From contig JAFQBE010000015.1 of NCBI GenBank assembly GCA_017416765.1, positions 1-64,000 on the forward strand: a stretch of DNA of 64,000 nucleotides, in the 5' to 3' direction. The notes under the pieces were generated by a model. The model searched no databases. It was not told the DNA's origin and saw only the letters and a list, made by a program, of their open reading frames with translations. This DNA is from Clostridia bacterium. GTDB taxonomy: Bacteria > Bacillota > Clostridia > Oscillospirales > Acutalibacteraceae. Shown piece by piece: positions 16,238-24,725 of the stretch (its first letter is position 1; each line of letters opens with the position of its first letter). The position numbers were made by a program, and so were the translations under genes.

Positions 16238-17413
16238 ATGAATTTTGAACAGATAAAAGAAATAAACAACTCCTCTGCTATGCCCACCTACGGCCGCTAT
16301 GATTTGGCAATAGCCGGCGGCAAAGGTGCGGTTGCAAAGGATTTTGACGGTAAAGAATATATTGATTTCACTTCCGGCATAGGCGTAAACTGCCTTGGCT
16401 ACGCAGATGAAGGCTGGGCTGATGCCGTTGCCGTTCAGGCACACACCCTCAGCCACATCAGCAACCTTTATTACTGCGAACCTACAGCAAAGCTGACAAA
16501 TGAACTGACAAAAGCAACAGGCTTTGACAAAGCATTTCTCGGCAATTCCGGTGCAGAAGCAAACGAATGTGCAATAAAGCTTGCCCGCAAGTATAGCTAT
16601 GATAAATACGGCGAAGGCAGATATGAAATCATCACCCTCAACAGCTCATTCCACGGCAGAACAATGAACACGCTTACCGCAACGGGACAGGATGCACTTC
16701 ATCCCGCCTGCTTTGCTCCCTATCCGCAGGGCTTTGTATACTGCGATAAGGATATCGACGCTGTAAAGGGCGCGATAAGTGACAAAACCTGCGCAATCAT
16801 GATGGAAATGATTCAGGGTGAAGGCGGTGTTATTCCGCTTGAAAAGGACTTTGTAAACGCTGTTTGCGCACTTGCAAAAGAAAAGGATATACTTGTTATC
16901 ATCGACGAAGTTCAGACAGGTATAGGAAGAACAGGTACACTGCTTGCTTTTGAAAATTACGGCATAAAGCCCGATATTGTAACCCTTGCAAAGGGTCTTG
17001 GCGGTGGCTTGCCCATAGGTGCATGCCTTTGTACTGCAGAACTCGGTTCGGTAATGGGTGCAGGTACACACGGCTCAACCTTCGGCGGCAACCCGATAGT
17101 ATGTGCAGGCGCAAGTTATGTGCTTTCAAAGGTAAATTCACCCGATTTTCTTGAAGATGTAAAGAACAAAGGTGAATATATGCGTCAAAAAATTTCAGCC
17201 TTTAAAAATGTAAAATCCATACGCGGTATGGGCATGATGATAGGCATTGAGGTTGAAAACAAAACAGGTTCAGATGTGGTTAAAAAAGGAATTGAAAACG
17301 GCGTAATCTGCCTGACGGCAAAAACCCTTGTCCGTCTTCTTCCTCCGCTGAATATCACAAATGAAGAAATAGACCTTGGTCTGGAAAGACTTAAAGAAGT
17401 AATCGAAGCATAA
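16238..17413 (+). CDS. argD: Acetylornithine aminotransferase
   Basis: PLP-dependent transamination of N-acetylglutamate semialdehyde to N-acetylornithine; 391 residues, class III aminotransferase. The PLP lysine is Lys252 in TLAKGLGGGLPIGA; IIDEVQTGIGRTG carries the cofactor-binding Asp. It is the last gene of the arginine operon, followed by a strong terminator. The operon lacks argF and carAB, which must be elsewhere. Some ArgD enzymes also act in lysine synthesis. Confidence 0.95.
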   Translation: MNFEQIKEINNSSAMPTYGRYDLAIAGGKGAVAKDFDGKEYIDFTSGIGVNCLGYADEGWADAVAVQAHTLSHISNLYYCEPTAKLTNELTKATGFDKAFLGNSGAEANECAIKLARKYSYDKYGEGRYEIITLNSSFHGRTMNTLTATGQDALHPACFAPYPQGFVYCDKDIDAVKGAISDKTCAIMMEMIQGEGGVIPLEKDFVNAVCALAKEKDILVIIDEVQTGIGRTGTLLAFENYGIKPDIVTLAKGLGGGLPIGACLCTAELGSVMGAGTHGSTFGGNPIVCAGASYVLSKVNSPDFLEDVKNKGEYMRQKISAFKNVKSIRGMGMMIGIEVENKTGSDVVKKGIENGVICLTAKTLVRLLPPLNITNEEIDLGLERLKEVIEA

Positions 17414-17453
17414 AAAACACGCTCCCGTTGATGCAAAACGGGAGCGTGTTTTT
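17413..17453. terminator. Bidirectional terminator between argD and the flippase gene
   Basis: A 17-bp perfect stem, AAAAACACGCTCCCGTT (17413-17429) with AACGGGAGCGTGTTTTT (17437-17453), ends in T-runs on both strands. It closes the arginine operon on the plus strand and overlaps the stop codon of the convergent gene. Confidence 0.93.
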
Positions 17454-19005
17454 ATGCTTTTTTCAGCTTTGATGTAATTTTATTAACAAAGCGCAATACA
17501 AAGTCTTTCAGTATTCCGAAGGATTCACTCTTTGAAAAAGCAGCTATGAAAACTACATTCGGAATCACCGAGCATATTACAATTTTAACTATTATGGTAA
17601 ATAAAAGTGATGAAAACTCAATAAATGAGCATATACCCCAACATACTGAGCCGGTTGCAACCAGAAGAACAAGAAAGCCGAGATATCTTAAAAAATACTT
17701 TTTAGCCGACATACCGAAACCGTATTTATAGAGCGAATACGGGCTGTACCATGTGTTAGTCAAAGCGCGAGAAATTGCAGAACCTGCAAGTATGCCAAAC
17801 ACGCCCCATACCTTGCCGAGCGCAATGGAAACAACAAGGTTGATTGCTGCAGTAAGCAAAACAAGATACCTGCCGTAGCGGAAAAGACCGAGCGTATTAC
17901 GATAGGTCCATACAGCATTCTGCATACCGACCATATACATATTAAGCGCAATAATAAAGGCAACCGACAAGGGCAGCTGATAGCTTTCGCCGAACATCAG
18001 GCGTATCATATCGGTCGAAACTACAAAGAAGCCTATTGAAGCCCACGCATACATCCAGAAATTAGCAAGGTTTATTGCCTTGAAAAGCCTTAATCTGCTT
18101 TCATTATCGTTCAGCGCGTTGTGATTACCTACACTTGCATTTACACTTCTGAAAACGATTTCGAGAATAGTATTTATGCTTGTAGAAAGCAGTGTATAGT
18201 TTGACGCTATGCCGGTCTGAACCAGACCGCTCAAATTTGTAATGATAATATTATCTGTTGAATTTACAAGCAAAGCACCTATGCGGTCAATTGTAAGCGC
18301 CCTGACATTTGCTGCAATGCTTTTCTTTTCCTGTTTTTCAAGGGGATCAGCTTTCCCGCCTTTAATATACGGGTACTGCCGCTTTGCAAATTCTGCAACA
18401 ATCAGGTTTGTCAGCATGCTGAAAAACGCTATAACCAGCGAATAGACAATATATTCGCCGACAAAAAGCATCAGTATAATCTGAACTATGTTCTGAACAA
18501 CGATTATTACATTGCTTGTAATGTTGATAATATAGGTTTTCTGTGCCGCCTGCAGCAGAGAATGTCGGTAAGCAAAGAAATAGCCCGATACGGTATTGAA
18601 CAGCGAAATCAGATACAGTATGCGCAAATCTTCCTTGATTGCGGGCGGGTCTGTAATAATTAAGTCAAGGAACGGTATAACCGCAATACCGATAATCAAA
18701 ACAACAACGGCTATAGCCCGGTAGCATTTTCCGTAAAATTTTACAAGCGATGCTATTTTGCCTTCGTTATTCTCCGCAATCGGCTTATAAAGCGCATAAA
18801 CAATCGCTGAACCTATACCGAGTTCGGCAAGGGAGAGCATGCTCAAAACATTGGAAAATAAGCCTGTGATTCCAAGGTATTCCGCACTGAAAACGCGTGT
18901 AAAAACCATACGGCTGACAATACCGACAAGGAAATTGACAATATATCCGCCGAAACCCGAAGCCATGTTCAGAACAGTATATTCACTTCTGGTTCGCTGT
19001 GTCAT
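17452..19005 (-). CDS. Wzx-like polysaccharide flippase (MOP superfamily), copy 1
   Basis: A polytopic membrane protein of 517 residues with about 12-14 hydrophobic segments, of the polysaccharide biosynthesis/O-unit flippase type. It likely moves a lipid-linked oligosaccharide across the membrane. It is a paralogue of the gene at 51225: the two share phrases such as EYLGI.GLFS.V, Y.LYKP, ADNTDNxII-type loops and GxF.LRY near the C-terminus. No glycosyltransferases are adjacent, so the substrate is unknown. Its minus-strand transcript appears to have a leader with a terminator-like hairpin. SDs are weak (GGAGC near the start). Confidence 0.88.
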   Translation of the reverse strand: MTQRTRSEYTVLNMASGFGGYIVNFLVGIVSRMVFTRVFSAEYLGITGLFSNVLSMLSLAELGIGSAIVYALYKPIAENNEGKIASLVKFYGKCYRAIAVVVLIIGIAVIPFLDLIITDPPAIKEDLRILYLISLFNTVSGYFFAYRHSLLQAAQKTYIINITSNVIIVVQNIVQIILMLFVGEYIVYSLVIAFFSMLTNLIVAEFAKRQYPYIKGGKADPLEKQEKKSIAANVRALTIDRIGALLVNSTDNIIITNLSGLVQTGIASNYTLLSTSINTILEIVFRSVNASVGNHNALNDNESRLRLFKAINLANFWMYAWASIGFFVVSTDMIRLMFGESYQLPLSVAFIIALNMYMVGMQNAVWTYRNTLGLFRYGRYLVLLTAAINLVVSIALGKVWGVFGILAGSAISRALTNTWYSPYSLYKYGFGMSAKKYFLRYLGFLVLLVATGSVCWGICSFIEFSSLLFTIIVKIVICSVIPNVVFIAAFSKSESFGILKDFVLRFVNKITSKLKKA

Positions 19006-19037
19006 ATTAAAGCTCCGTTCAAAATTAAGCGTAAAAA

Positions 19038-19121
19038 ATGCCTTGTAATATTGATTTATATCACCAAGGCATATATAATAAATAATATTAATATATTAAC
19101 ACACAAAAAAAATGCTGTCAA
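19038..19121 (-). promoter_or_regulatory. Promoter and attenuator-like leader of flippase copy 1
   Basis: On the minus strand, TTGACA (complement of 19116-19121), 17-base spacer and TAATAT (complement of 19093-19098) form a promoter. Downstream, ATGCCTTG and CAAGGCAT (19038-19072) form a stem with a 19-nt loop, followed on the minus strand by a T6 run. The hairpin therefore sits between promoter and gene, as an attenuator would. No leader peptide or known riboswitch is recognised. Confidence 0.55.
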
Positions 19122-19153
19122 GAAAACGCAGCATAAGTAAAAGAGGACGAACA

Positions 19154-20599
19154 ATGACCAACAAAAAGCGCAAAAGCGGTGTGCTCATGCACATTTCATC
19201 ATTACCGGGTGAATACTCAACAGGAAGTTTCGGCAAAGAGGCAAAGGAGTTTATTGATTTTTTAAGCTCCTGCGGCTTTTCTATGTGGCAGGTGCTGCCG
19301 TTCTGCCTTGTTGACGAGTGTAACTCACCCTACAAATCCTACTCTGCCTTTGGCGGCAACCCATATTTTGTCGATTTGCCGACACTTTTTGAGCAGGGGC
19401 TGCTGACTAAAGAGGAGCTTGATTCCTGCCGCCAGCAAACACCCTACAGCTGTGAATTTGTGCGACTTTACCACACAAGAACAGCCGTACTTATGAATGC
19501 AGCAAAACGCGCTGACGAAAAGCTGAAAAAGGAAATCTCCGAATTTATTGACAACAACATTTATTTAAAGCAGTTCTGCGAATTCATGGCACTCAAAAAA
19601 GCCAACGGCGAAAAGCCCTGGACAGAGTGGGAAACAAACGAATATGACCCGGAAGTGCTTTTCCTGTGGCAGTTTATACAGTACGAATTCTTTACACAAT
19701 GGGCAGAAATAAAAAAATACGCAAACGAAAAGGGAATAAAAATAATCGGCGATATTCCGATTTATGTTTCGTTTGATTCCTGCGATGTGTGGGCTAACAA
19801 AGAGCAGTTTTTGCTCGACAAAGAAAATGTACCCACCTGCGTTGCCGGTGTACCGCCCGACTATTTTGCAGAAGAAGGTCAGCTCTGGGGCAACCCGATT
19901 TACGATTGGGAAAAGATGCAGAAGGACGGCTTCAAGTGGTGGCGTGCAAGGCTTGAACATAACCTCAATTTGTTTGATGCTGTACGCATTGACCATTTCC
20001 GCGGAATTGAAAGCTACTGGAGCGTTGACGGCAAGGCAACCACAGCCAAAAACGGCAAATGGGTTAAAGGTCCGGGTGAAGCCTTTGTTGATATGGCAAA
20101 AGAGGTTGCAAAGGGTAAGCTGATTATTGCCGAGGATTTGGGTGACATTACAAAGGAAGTAATTGACCTTGTTGAATACAGCGGCTTCCCCGGTATGAGA
20201 GTATTCCAGTTCGGCTTTTTGAGCGACAGCGATAATCCGCACCAGCCGCACAACTACCCCGACAACTGCATAGCCTACACCGGCACGCACGATAATAACA
20301 CCCTGCTCGGCTATGTGTGGGAATTGAGCGAGGAAACGCGAAAAGGTATGCTTGAATACTGCGGCTACACTTCGCCGGATTGGAACAACGGCTATTCCGC
20401 AATTATCCGCTCAATTTTTGCCTCACACTCCGATACCGTAATTCTGCCGATTCAGGATTTGCTCGGATACGGTTCGGACACAAGGCTCAATATTCCCGGT
20501 AAAGCCGACGGCAACTGGCAGTACAGAGTAACCAAAGAGCAGATTAATTCAATTGATATTAACCGCTGGAAAAAGCTGACCTATTTATACAGAAGATAA
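19154..20599 (+). CDS. malQ: 4-alpha-glucanotransferase (amylomaltase)
   Basis: Transfers alpha-1,4-glucan segments between maltodextrins or to glucose; GH77, cytoplasmic. The start at 19154 with AGAGGA (19142-19147) is preferred over the in-frame ATG at 19112, which lies in a hairpin (ATGCTG/CAGCAT) opposite the -35 box of the divergent gene. The 481-residue protein starts SGVLMHISSLPGEYSTGSFG, typical of GH77. Catalytic residues are Asp in VRIDHFRGIE (about 278), Glu in IIAEDLG (about 325) and Asp in TGTHDNNT (about 378). No other glycogen or maltose genes are adjacent. Confidence 0.96.
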   Translation: MTNKKRKSGVLMHISSLPGEYSTGSFGKEAKEFIDFLSSCGFSMWQVLPFCLVDECNSPYKSYSAFGGNPYFVDLPTLFEQGLLTKEELDSCRQQTPYSCEFVRLYHTRTAVLMNAAKRADEKLKKEISEFIDNNIYLKQFCEFMALKKANGEKPWTEWETNEYDPEVLFLWQFIQYEFFTQWAEIKKYANEKGIKIIGDIPIYVSFDSCDVWANKEQFLLDKENVPTCVAGVPPDYFAEEGQLWGNPIYDWEKMQKDGFKWWRARLEHNLNLFDAVRIDHFRGIESYWSVDGKATTAKNGKWVKGPGEAFVDMAKEVAKGKLIIAEDLGDITKEVIDLVEYSGFPGMRVFQFGFLSDSDNPHQPHNYPDNCIAYTGTHDNNTLLGYVWELSEETRKGMLEYCGYTSPDWNNGYSAIIRSIFASHSDTVILPIQDLLGYGSDTRLNIPGKADGNWQYRVTKEQINSIDINRWKKLTYLYRR

Positions 20600-20640
20600 A
20601 AAATAACGGAAGCGTCACAACAGGATGCTTCCGTTATTTT
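20600..20640. terminator. Bidirectional terminator between malQ and the decarboxylase gene
   Basis: AAAATAACGGAAGC (20600-20613) pairs with GCTTCCGTTATTTT (20627-20640). It directly follows the malQ stop and overlaps the stop of the convergent decarboxylase gene. Confidence 0.9.
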
Positions 20641-21953
20641 ATTACAGCTATTTTTTCTATTCCGTAAGCCTTAAACAGCCGGATATGCTCCGCTGTTATT
20701 ATTTCGCCGCTTACAGCTATTGGTATTGCAGGAGGACACGAAACGGTAGGTGCGGCGCAGATTCTGCCAACTGCGTTTTCAGTTTTCACCGTTTCACTTT
20801 GCGCAAAAACTGCTTCGCGTATTGAAAGCCCTACTTGCGATTTTACGAATCCCCTACTGTCGGCTGCAGGTGTAGAGCGGTGGCTTACCACCGCCGAAAA
20901 AGCGGCAGCTAATTTTTCAAAATCCGCTTCACCGTTAAACGGCGACAGCATGAACACGGTAAATTCGCCGTCGGCATATTCTGGTTCAATACCGAATGTG
21001 CGGAAATGCTCCGCATCGGGGTAAACCGTCGTAATTTTAAGCGGTTCGGCAGACACATTTTCAATGCCCTTATCCTTCATTATTCTGCGGATTTTATCCG
21101 CCTTTGCAGTACAGACTTCAATATCCTCGCGTATTTTTTCAGCAATATATTTATTGCACAAATCAAGCGACTGCAAAATCAAATACGACGGGCTTGTGCT
21201 GCCGAAAACAGCCGTAGCCGATTTTATATTATCCGCAAAACCGTATAAATTGCTCTTTGCGCAGTGCAGATAACCGCCGCCCGTTAAAACAGGCAGCGTT
21301 TTATGCGCCGAATCGCAGCACATATCCGCACCTAAGGCAATCGGGTGAAGATTTTCTTTGCAAAAGGCAAGGTATGCACCGTGGGCATTATCGACAAGCA
21401 GCGGTATATTGTATTTCCTGCAAACTTCGGAAATGCTTTTTATATCCGCCATACCACCAAGATAATCAGGGCTTGTAATATAGACTGCAAATGGCTTATG
21501 AGATAATAAATTCAGCTTTTCCTCTACATCTTTTGCACTTAAATGGCAAGAGCAGATACTGTTATTATTATTTTCGGGATAAAGCCATTCCACATCAAAT
21601 CCGATTTTTGCCGCAGCGTAAATAAAAGCCTTGTGTGCGTTTCTGCCGGCAAGCACAAAGGGGTTATTTTTCTCCGCCCTTTGGTATGCGGCAAAAAGCA
21701 TGGCCTGAATGCTCTGCGTTGAGCCGCCCGCAGAATAAACGGTACGGCTCGTGCCGAAAAGCGAAGCAGCGTTTTGTTCGCTTTGCAAAATTATTCCGTC
21801 GGCATAATAAAGCTCGTCCGCACCCTGAATTTCTGTTATATCAAGGCTTTCAAAGCCTAAAATAGGCACACCCTTATGACCCGGCATATGAAACCGGGCC
21901 TTGTTTTCTTTTGCATAGTTCTTTACAAAATCAACAATAGGTGTGCTTATCAT
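20634..21953 (-). CDS. Orn/Lys/Arg decarboxylase-family PLP enzyme
   Basis: A fold-type I PLP enzyme of 439 residues, the short Firmicutes form similar to SpeA/YaaO. The start FHMPGHKG is the classic family opening (residues 21-28); the PLP lysine is in DSAHKTLPVLTGGG near residue 217, after VDNAHGA with the cofactor Asp. The likely reaction is decarboxylation of arginine, lysine or ornithine to a polyamine precursor; which one cannot be read from the sequence. It begins 17 bases after the stop of scfB on the same strand, so it is probably transcribed with the SCIFF locus. Confidence 0.9.
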   Translation of the reverse strand: MISTPIVDFVKNYAKENKARFHMPGHKGVPILGFESLDITEIQGADELYYADGIILQSEQNAASLFGTSRTVYSAGGSTQSIQAMLFAAYQRAEKNNPFVLAGRNAHKAFIYAAAKIGFDVEWLYPENNNNSICSCHLSAKDVEEKLNLLSHKPFAVYITSPDYLGGMADIKSISEVCRKYNIPLLVDNAHGAYLAFCKENLHPIALGADMCCDSAHKTLPVLTGGGYLHCAKSNLYGFADNIKSATAVFGSTSPSYLILQSLDLCNKYIAEKIREDIEVCTAKADKIRRIMKDKGIENVSAEPLKITTVYPDAEHFRTFGIEPEYADGEFTVFMLSPFNGEADFEKLAAAFSAVVSHRSTPAADSRGFVKSQVGLSIREAVFAQSETVKTENAVGRICAAPTVSCPPAIPIAVSGEIITAEHIRLFKAYGIEKIAVIK

Positions 21954-21970
21954 TTTTCAAATATCCTTAT

Positions 21971-23332
21971 TTAGATTTCGTCTGCAACCTGCAGCATTAC
22001 GGCGCACTCGATACGCTTTTTGAAAAGCTCGCAGCCGTATTCATAAATGCCTGTAATTTTACCGGATGCGTGATAAGAATTTGCCGCACAGCCGCCCGAA
22101 CAATAGAGCTTTGCCCAGCAATCCTCACATTCTTTGCGTGCGTATGCGTTACAGAGCTTAAATTCATCCTGCACGGCGGTGTTGGTGATACCGTCATAAA
22201 TATTACCGAGCAGATATTTTTCATCGCCTACAAACTGGTGGCAGGGATAAATATCGCCCGTAGGTGTAACGGCTATGTACTCCGTACCGCTGCCGCAGCC
22301 GGAAATACGCTTGTAAATACACGGACCGTGTTTAAGGTCGAGCATATAGTGGTAGAATGTAAAGGGTCTGCCCTCTTTTTTACGCTTTATCATTTCCTTG
22401 GCAAGGATTTCGTACTGCTCGAAAAGAACAGGCAAATCTTCCTCGGTCAGTGCGCTTGAATCAGTCGGTGCGCAAACTACAGGCTCCATGCTCAACTCTG
22501 TAAAGCCCATATCAGCCATATGAAAAATATCATTTGTAAAATCGGTATTTGCGTGGGTAAATGTGCCGCGCATATAGTAGCTCTTATCGCCCCTGCGCTT
22601 TACAAATTCCTTGAACTTGGGCAGAATTATATCGTAGCTGCCCCTGCCCTGATAATCCTTACGCAGTCTGTCGTGAACCTCTTTTCTGCCATCAAGGCTT
22701 AAAACAACATTGCTCATTTCCTTGTTGCTGAATTCGATAACCTCATCGTCAATAAGCATACCGTTTGTGGTAAGAGTAAAACGGAAATTTTTGTTGTGAA
22801 GCTTTTCCTGCTCGCGTGCGTAAGCAACAAGCTGCTTTACAACATCCCAATTCATCAGCGGTTCACCGCCGAAAAAGTCAACCTCAAGGTTGTGGCGTGT
22901 ACCTGAATGCTCAATCAGAAAATCAAGCGCGCGTTTACCCACTTCAAAGCTCATAAGCGCTCTGTCACCATGGTATTTTCCTTGGCTGGCAAAGCAGTAT
23001 TCGCAGTTGAGGTTACAGGTGTGCGCAACATGAAGGCACATAGCCTTTATAACCGTATTTCTGTTTTTAAAATCGAAAGCCATATCGGCATAGGTATCGG
23101 GCGTGTAAAGCTTGCCCGCCTTTTCAAGGCTCGCCACAGCGTCAACACACTCGAAGCATTCTTCACGCGTAACATCGCTGTATTTTGCGCAGATAATATC
23201 CGCAATTTCTTCCGCACTTTTTTCTTTAAAAAGTGCAATTATATCGTAAGCTACTTCATCAACAACATGTACCGCACCGCTGCAGGTATCAAGCACGATA
23301 TTGTAGCCGTTGAGTTTATACTGGTGTACCAT
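21971..23332 (-). CDS. scfB: SCIFF peptide radical SAM maturase
   Basis: Radical SAM/SPASM enzyme of 453 residues that installs thioether cross-links in the SCIFF precursor. The radical SAM motif is CNLNCEYC (about residues 105-112), with GGEP for SAM binding near 156. A seven-cysteine-type SPASM region, CHQF...CNAYARKECEDCWAKLYCSGGC..C, lies in the last 110 residues. The N-terminal 90 residues are the RiPP recognition domain typical of ScfB. AAGGAG precedes the start. It lies 86 bases downstream of the precursor gene scfA, separated by a hairpin. Confidence 0.97.
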   Translation of the reverse strand: MVHQYKLNGYNIVLDTCSGAVHVVDEVAYDIIALFKEKSAEEIADIICAKYSDVTREECFECVDAVASLEKAGKLYTPDTYADMAFDFKNRNTVIKAMCLHVAHTCNLNCEYCFASQGKYHGDRALMSFEVGKRALDFLIEHSGTRHNLEVDFFGGEPLMNWDVVKQLVAYAREQEKLHNKNFRFTLTTNGMLIDDEVIEFSNKEMSNVVLSLDGRKEVHDRLRKDYQGRGSYDIILPKFKEFVKRRGDKSYYMRGTFTHANTDFTNDIFHMADMGFTELSMEPVVCAPTDSSALTEEDLPVLFEQYEILAKEMIKRKKEGRPFTFYHYMLDLKHGPCIYKRISGCGSGTEYIAVTPTGDIYPCHQFVGDEKYLLGNIYDGITNTAVQDEFKLCNAYARKECEDCWAKLYCSGGCAANSYHASGKITGIYEYGCELFKKRIECAVMLQVADEI

Positions 23333-23364
23333 TATTCTTTCTCCTTGAGAGGGTTATAAAAAAG

Positions 23365-23391
23365 CAGGTAATACAAAAACTGTATTACCTG
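23365..23391 (-). terminator. Hairpin between scfA and scfB
   Basis: CAGGTAATACA (23365-23375) pairs perfectly with TGTATTACCTG (23381-23391). On the minus strand it is followed by C then T6, so it should act as a leaky terminator. This would give more precursor mRNA than maturase mRNA. Confidence 0.8.
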
Positions 23392-23418
23392 TTTTCTCAA
23401 TTTTTGTATTCGCTTAAA

Positions 23419-23568
23419 TTAGTTTTCGTTTGCGTTTTCGCACTGCTGGTTAGCAACACCGCAGGAAGTTTTGCAAGCGGACTGGCAGGAAGTCTGGCAT
23501 TCGCCGCAGCCGCCGTTTTCGCAGCTCTTTACAAGGTCTTTTGTTTCGATAGTCTTGATTCTTTCCAT
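23419..23568 (-). CDS. scfA: SCIFF ranthipeptide precursor (49 aa, seven cysteines)
   Basis: The six-cysteines-in-forty-five-residues precursor, modified by ScfB. It begins MERIKTIETKDLVKSCENGG and holds the near-invariant core CGECQTSCQSACKTSC. Cysteines are at 16, 21, 24, 28, 32, 36 and 43. The usual family pattern has six; Cys16, before the GGCGEC core, is the extra one. GGAG precedes the start by ten bases, and the gene has its own perfect promoter. The mature product's role is uncertain; in Clostridium relatives ranthipeptides have been linked to quorum-type regulation. Confidence 0.96.
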   Translation of the reverse strand: MERIKTIETKDLVKSCENGGCGECQTSCQSACKTSCGVANQQCENANEN

Positions 23569-23629
23569 TTTGAAAAATCTCCAATCATAATATTATAAGG
23601 CACAAAACGCCCCTTTATTTAACAAAAAA

Positions 23630-23658
23630 AGTATATCACACAGTATAAATACTGTCAA
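23630..23658 (-). promoter_or_regulatory. Promoter of the scfA-scfB locus
   Basis: On the minus strand, TTGACA (complement of 23653-23658), 17-base spacer and TATACT (complement of 23630-23635). It lies between the nanA stop and scfA, so the SCIFF locus is transcribed separately from nanA. Confidence 0.85.
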
Positions 23659-23666
23659 GAATTAAA

Positions 23667-24539
23667 TTAAAGCAAAGGCAGGATTGTTTCTTTCAGATAT
23701 TCAATCTGTTCATCGGTAAGTGTGTCAAAGGGCTTGCGGCATACGCCGAAATCAAAGCCTAAAAGGTTAAGCACAGCCTTTTCACCCGGCATAACACCAA
23801 CCTTGATAAGTGCGGCAATGATGATGTTTGCCTGAGCCTGAAGCTCCTGCGCAGCCTTGATATTGCCCGATTCCCACAAATCACGGATTTTGATAAATTT
23901 ATCAGCCATAAAGTTGTATGTAGAACCGATAGCACCGTCAACACCCATTGAAAGGCCGCAGACCATGATTTCGTCAAAGCCGTTGTAAATAATCTTTTCG
24001 GGGAAGCGTGCGCGAAGCTGCTGCATTTTGAAGAAATCGTTTGATGTGTACTTAATGCCGAGAATATTATCGTGGCTAAGGAGCTTGGAAGCTTCTTCAA
24101 CCGAAAGGTCAACACCGGAGAAAGCAGGAATATTGTAGATAACAAGCGGAATCTTTACGCTGTCGGCAATGGCTGTGTAATGCTCCATAACCTGAGCGTT
24201 TGAGAATTTGTAGTAAAACGGTGCAACTGCTGAAACAGCGTCATAGCCGATGCTTTCAACATACTTTGCGTATTCAACAGCCTGCTTTGTGGAAACAGCA
24301 CCGACATGAGCAATCAGCGTTGCGCGGTCACCTGCAGCTTCCTTTACGGTTGCGTAAACAAGTCTGCGTTCCTCTTCGGAAAGAAGGAAAGCTTCGCCTG
24401 TGCTGCCCGCAACATAAAAGCCCGTTACACCCTTTTCAAGGTTCCATTCAACAAGCTTTTTCAGCTCTGCGGTGTTAACATTGTCGTTTGCATCAAACGG
24501 AGTTAGAAGTGCGGTAAAAATACCTTTGAAGTTTTTCAT
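23667..24539 (-). CDS. nanA: N-acetylneuraminate lyase
   Basis: Splits sialic acid (Neu5Ac) into N-acetylmannosamine and pyruvate. The 290-residue TIM barrel belongs to the DHDPS/NAL family. The NAL-specific features are YVAGSTGEAFLLS (near 42-54), the catalytic tyrosine in IYNIPAFSGVDLS (about 135) and the Schiff-base lysine in GIKYTSNDFF (about 163). DHDPS would have a different GTTGE and IYNVP context. AGAGGA precedes the start. No nanE, nanK or sialic acid transporter is adjacent; a sialidase-like gene is 13 kb away. A MITE-like repeat lies just upstream, in the expected promoter region. Confidence 0.88.
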   Translation of the reverse strand: MKNFKGIFTALLTPFDANDNVNTAELKKLVEWNLEKGVTGFYVAGSTGEAFLLSEEERRLVYATVKEAAGDRATLIAHVGAVSTKQAVEYAKYVESIGYDAVSAVAPFYYKFSNAQVMEHYTAIADSVKIPLVIYNIPAFSGVDLSVEEASKLLSHDNILGIKYTSNDFFKMQQLRARFPEKIIYNGFDEIMVCGLSMGVDGAIGSTYNFMADKFIKIRDLWESGNIKAAQELQAQANIIIAALIKVGVMPGEKAVLNLLGFDFGVCRKPFDTLTDEQIEYLKETILPLL

Positions 24540-24582
24540 TTTTTATATCCTCTTTTCTGTTAGTTTGTTACTTTTTCTTGTT

Positions 24583-24715
24583 CAATCCTCAGTCACCTTC
24601 GGTGACAGCTCCTTTGAAAAGGAGCCATTGGCAATTAATTTTTCATCGCTATAAATTCAAGGCATAACCTCCTTTTGAAAGGAGGTGGCACAGCATCAGC
24701 TGTGACGGAGGATTG
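24583..24715. repeat. MITE-like element, complete copy (133 bp)
   Basis: The ends are imperfect 14-bp terminal inverted repeats: CAATCCTCAGTCAC at 24583 and GTGACGGAGGATTG ending at 24715 (13 of 14 pair). The left half-element A (24583-24634) includes stems GTCAC-cttcg-GTGAC and GCTCCTTT-gaa-AAGGAGC. The right half-element B (24668-24715) includes CCTCCTTTTGAAAGGAGG and CACAGC...GCTGTG. Identical or near-identical copies of A and B flank the DUF559 gene at 26310. It has no coding capacity; mobilisation in trans is inferred. Confidence 0.85.
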
Positions 24716-24725
24716 TTTTTTTATT

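Noticed and set aside
21941-22459. 172-codon plus-strand open frame
   Set aside because: It lies antisense within scfB and ends outside any plausible signal; the ScfB motifs are on the other strand.
23404-23598. 64-codon plus-strand open frame rich in Ala and Leu
   Set aside because: It is the antisense shadow of scfA, whose cysteine pattern is unmistakable.
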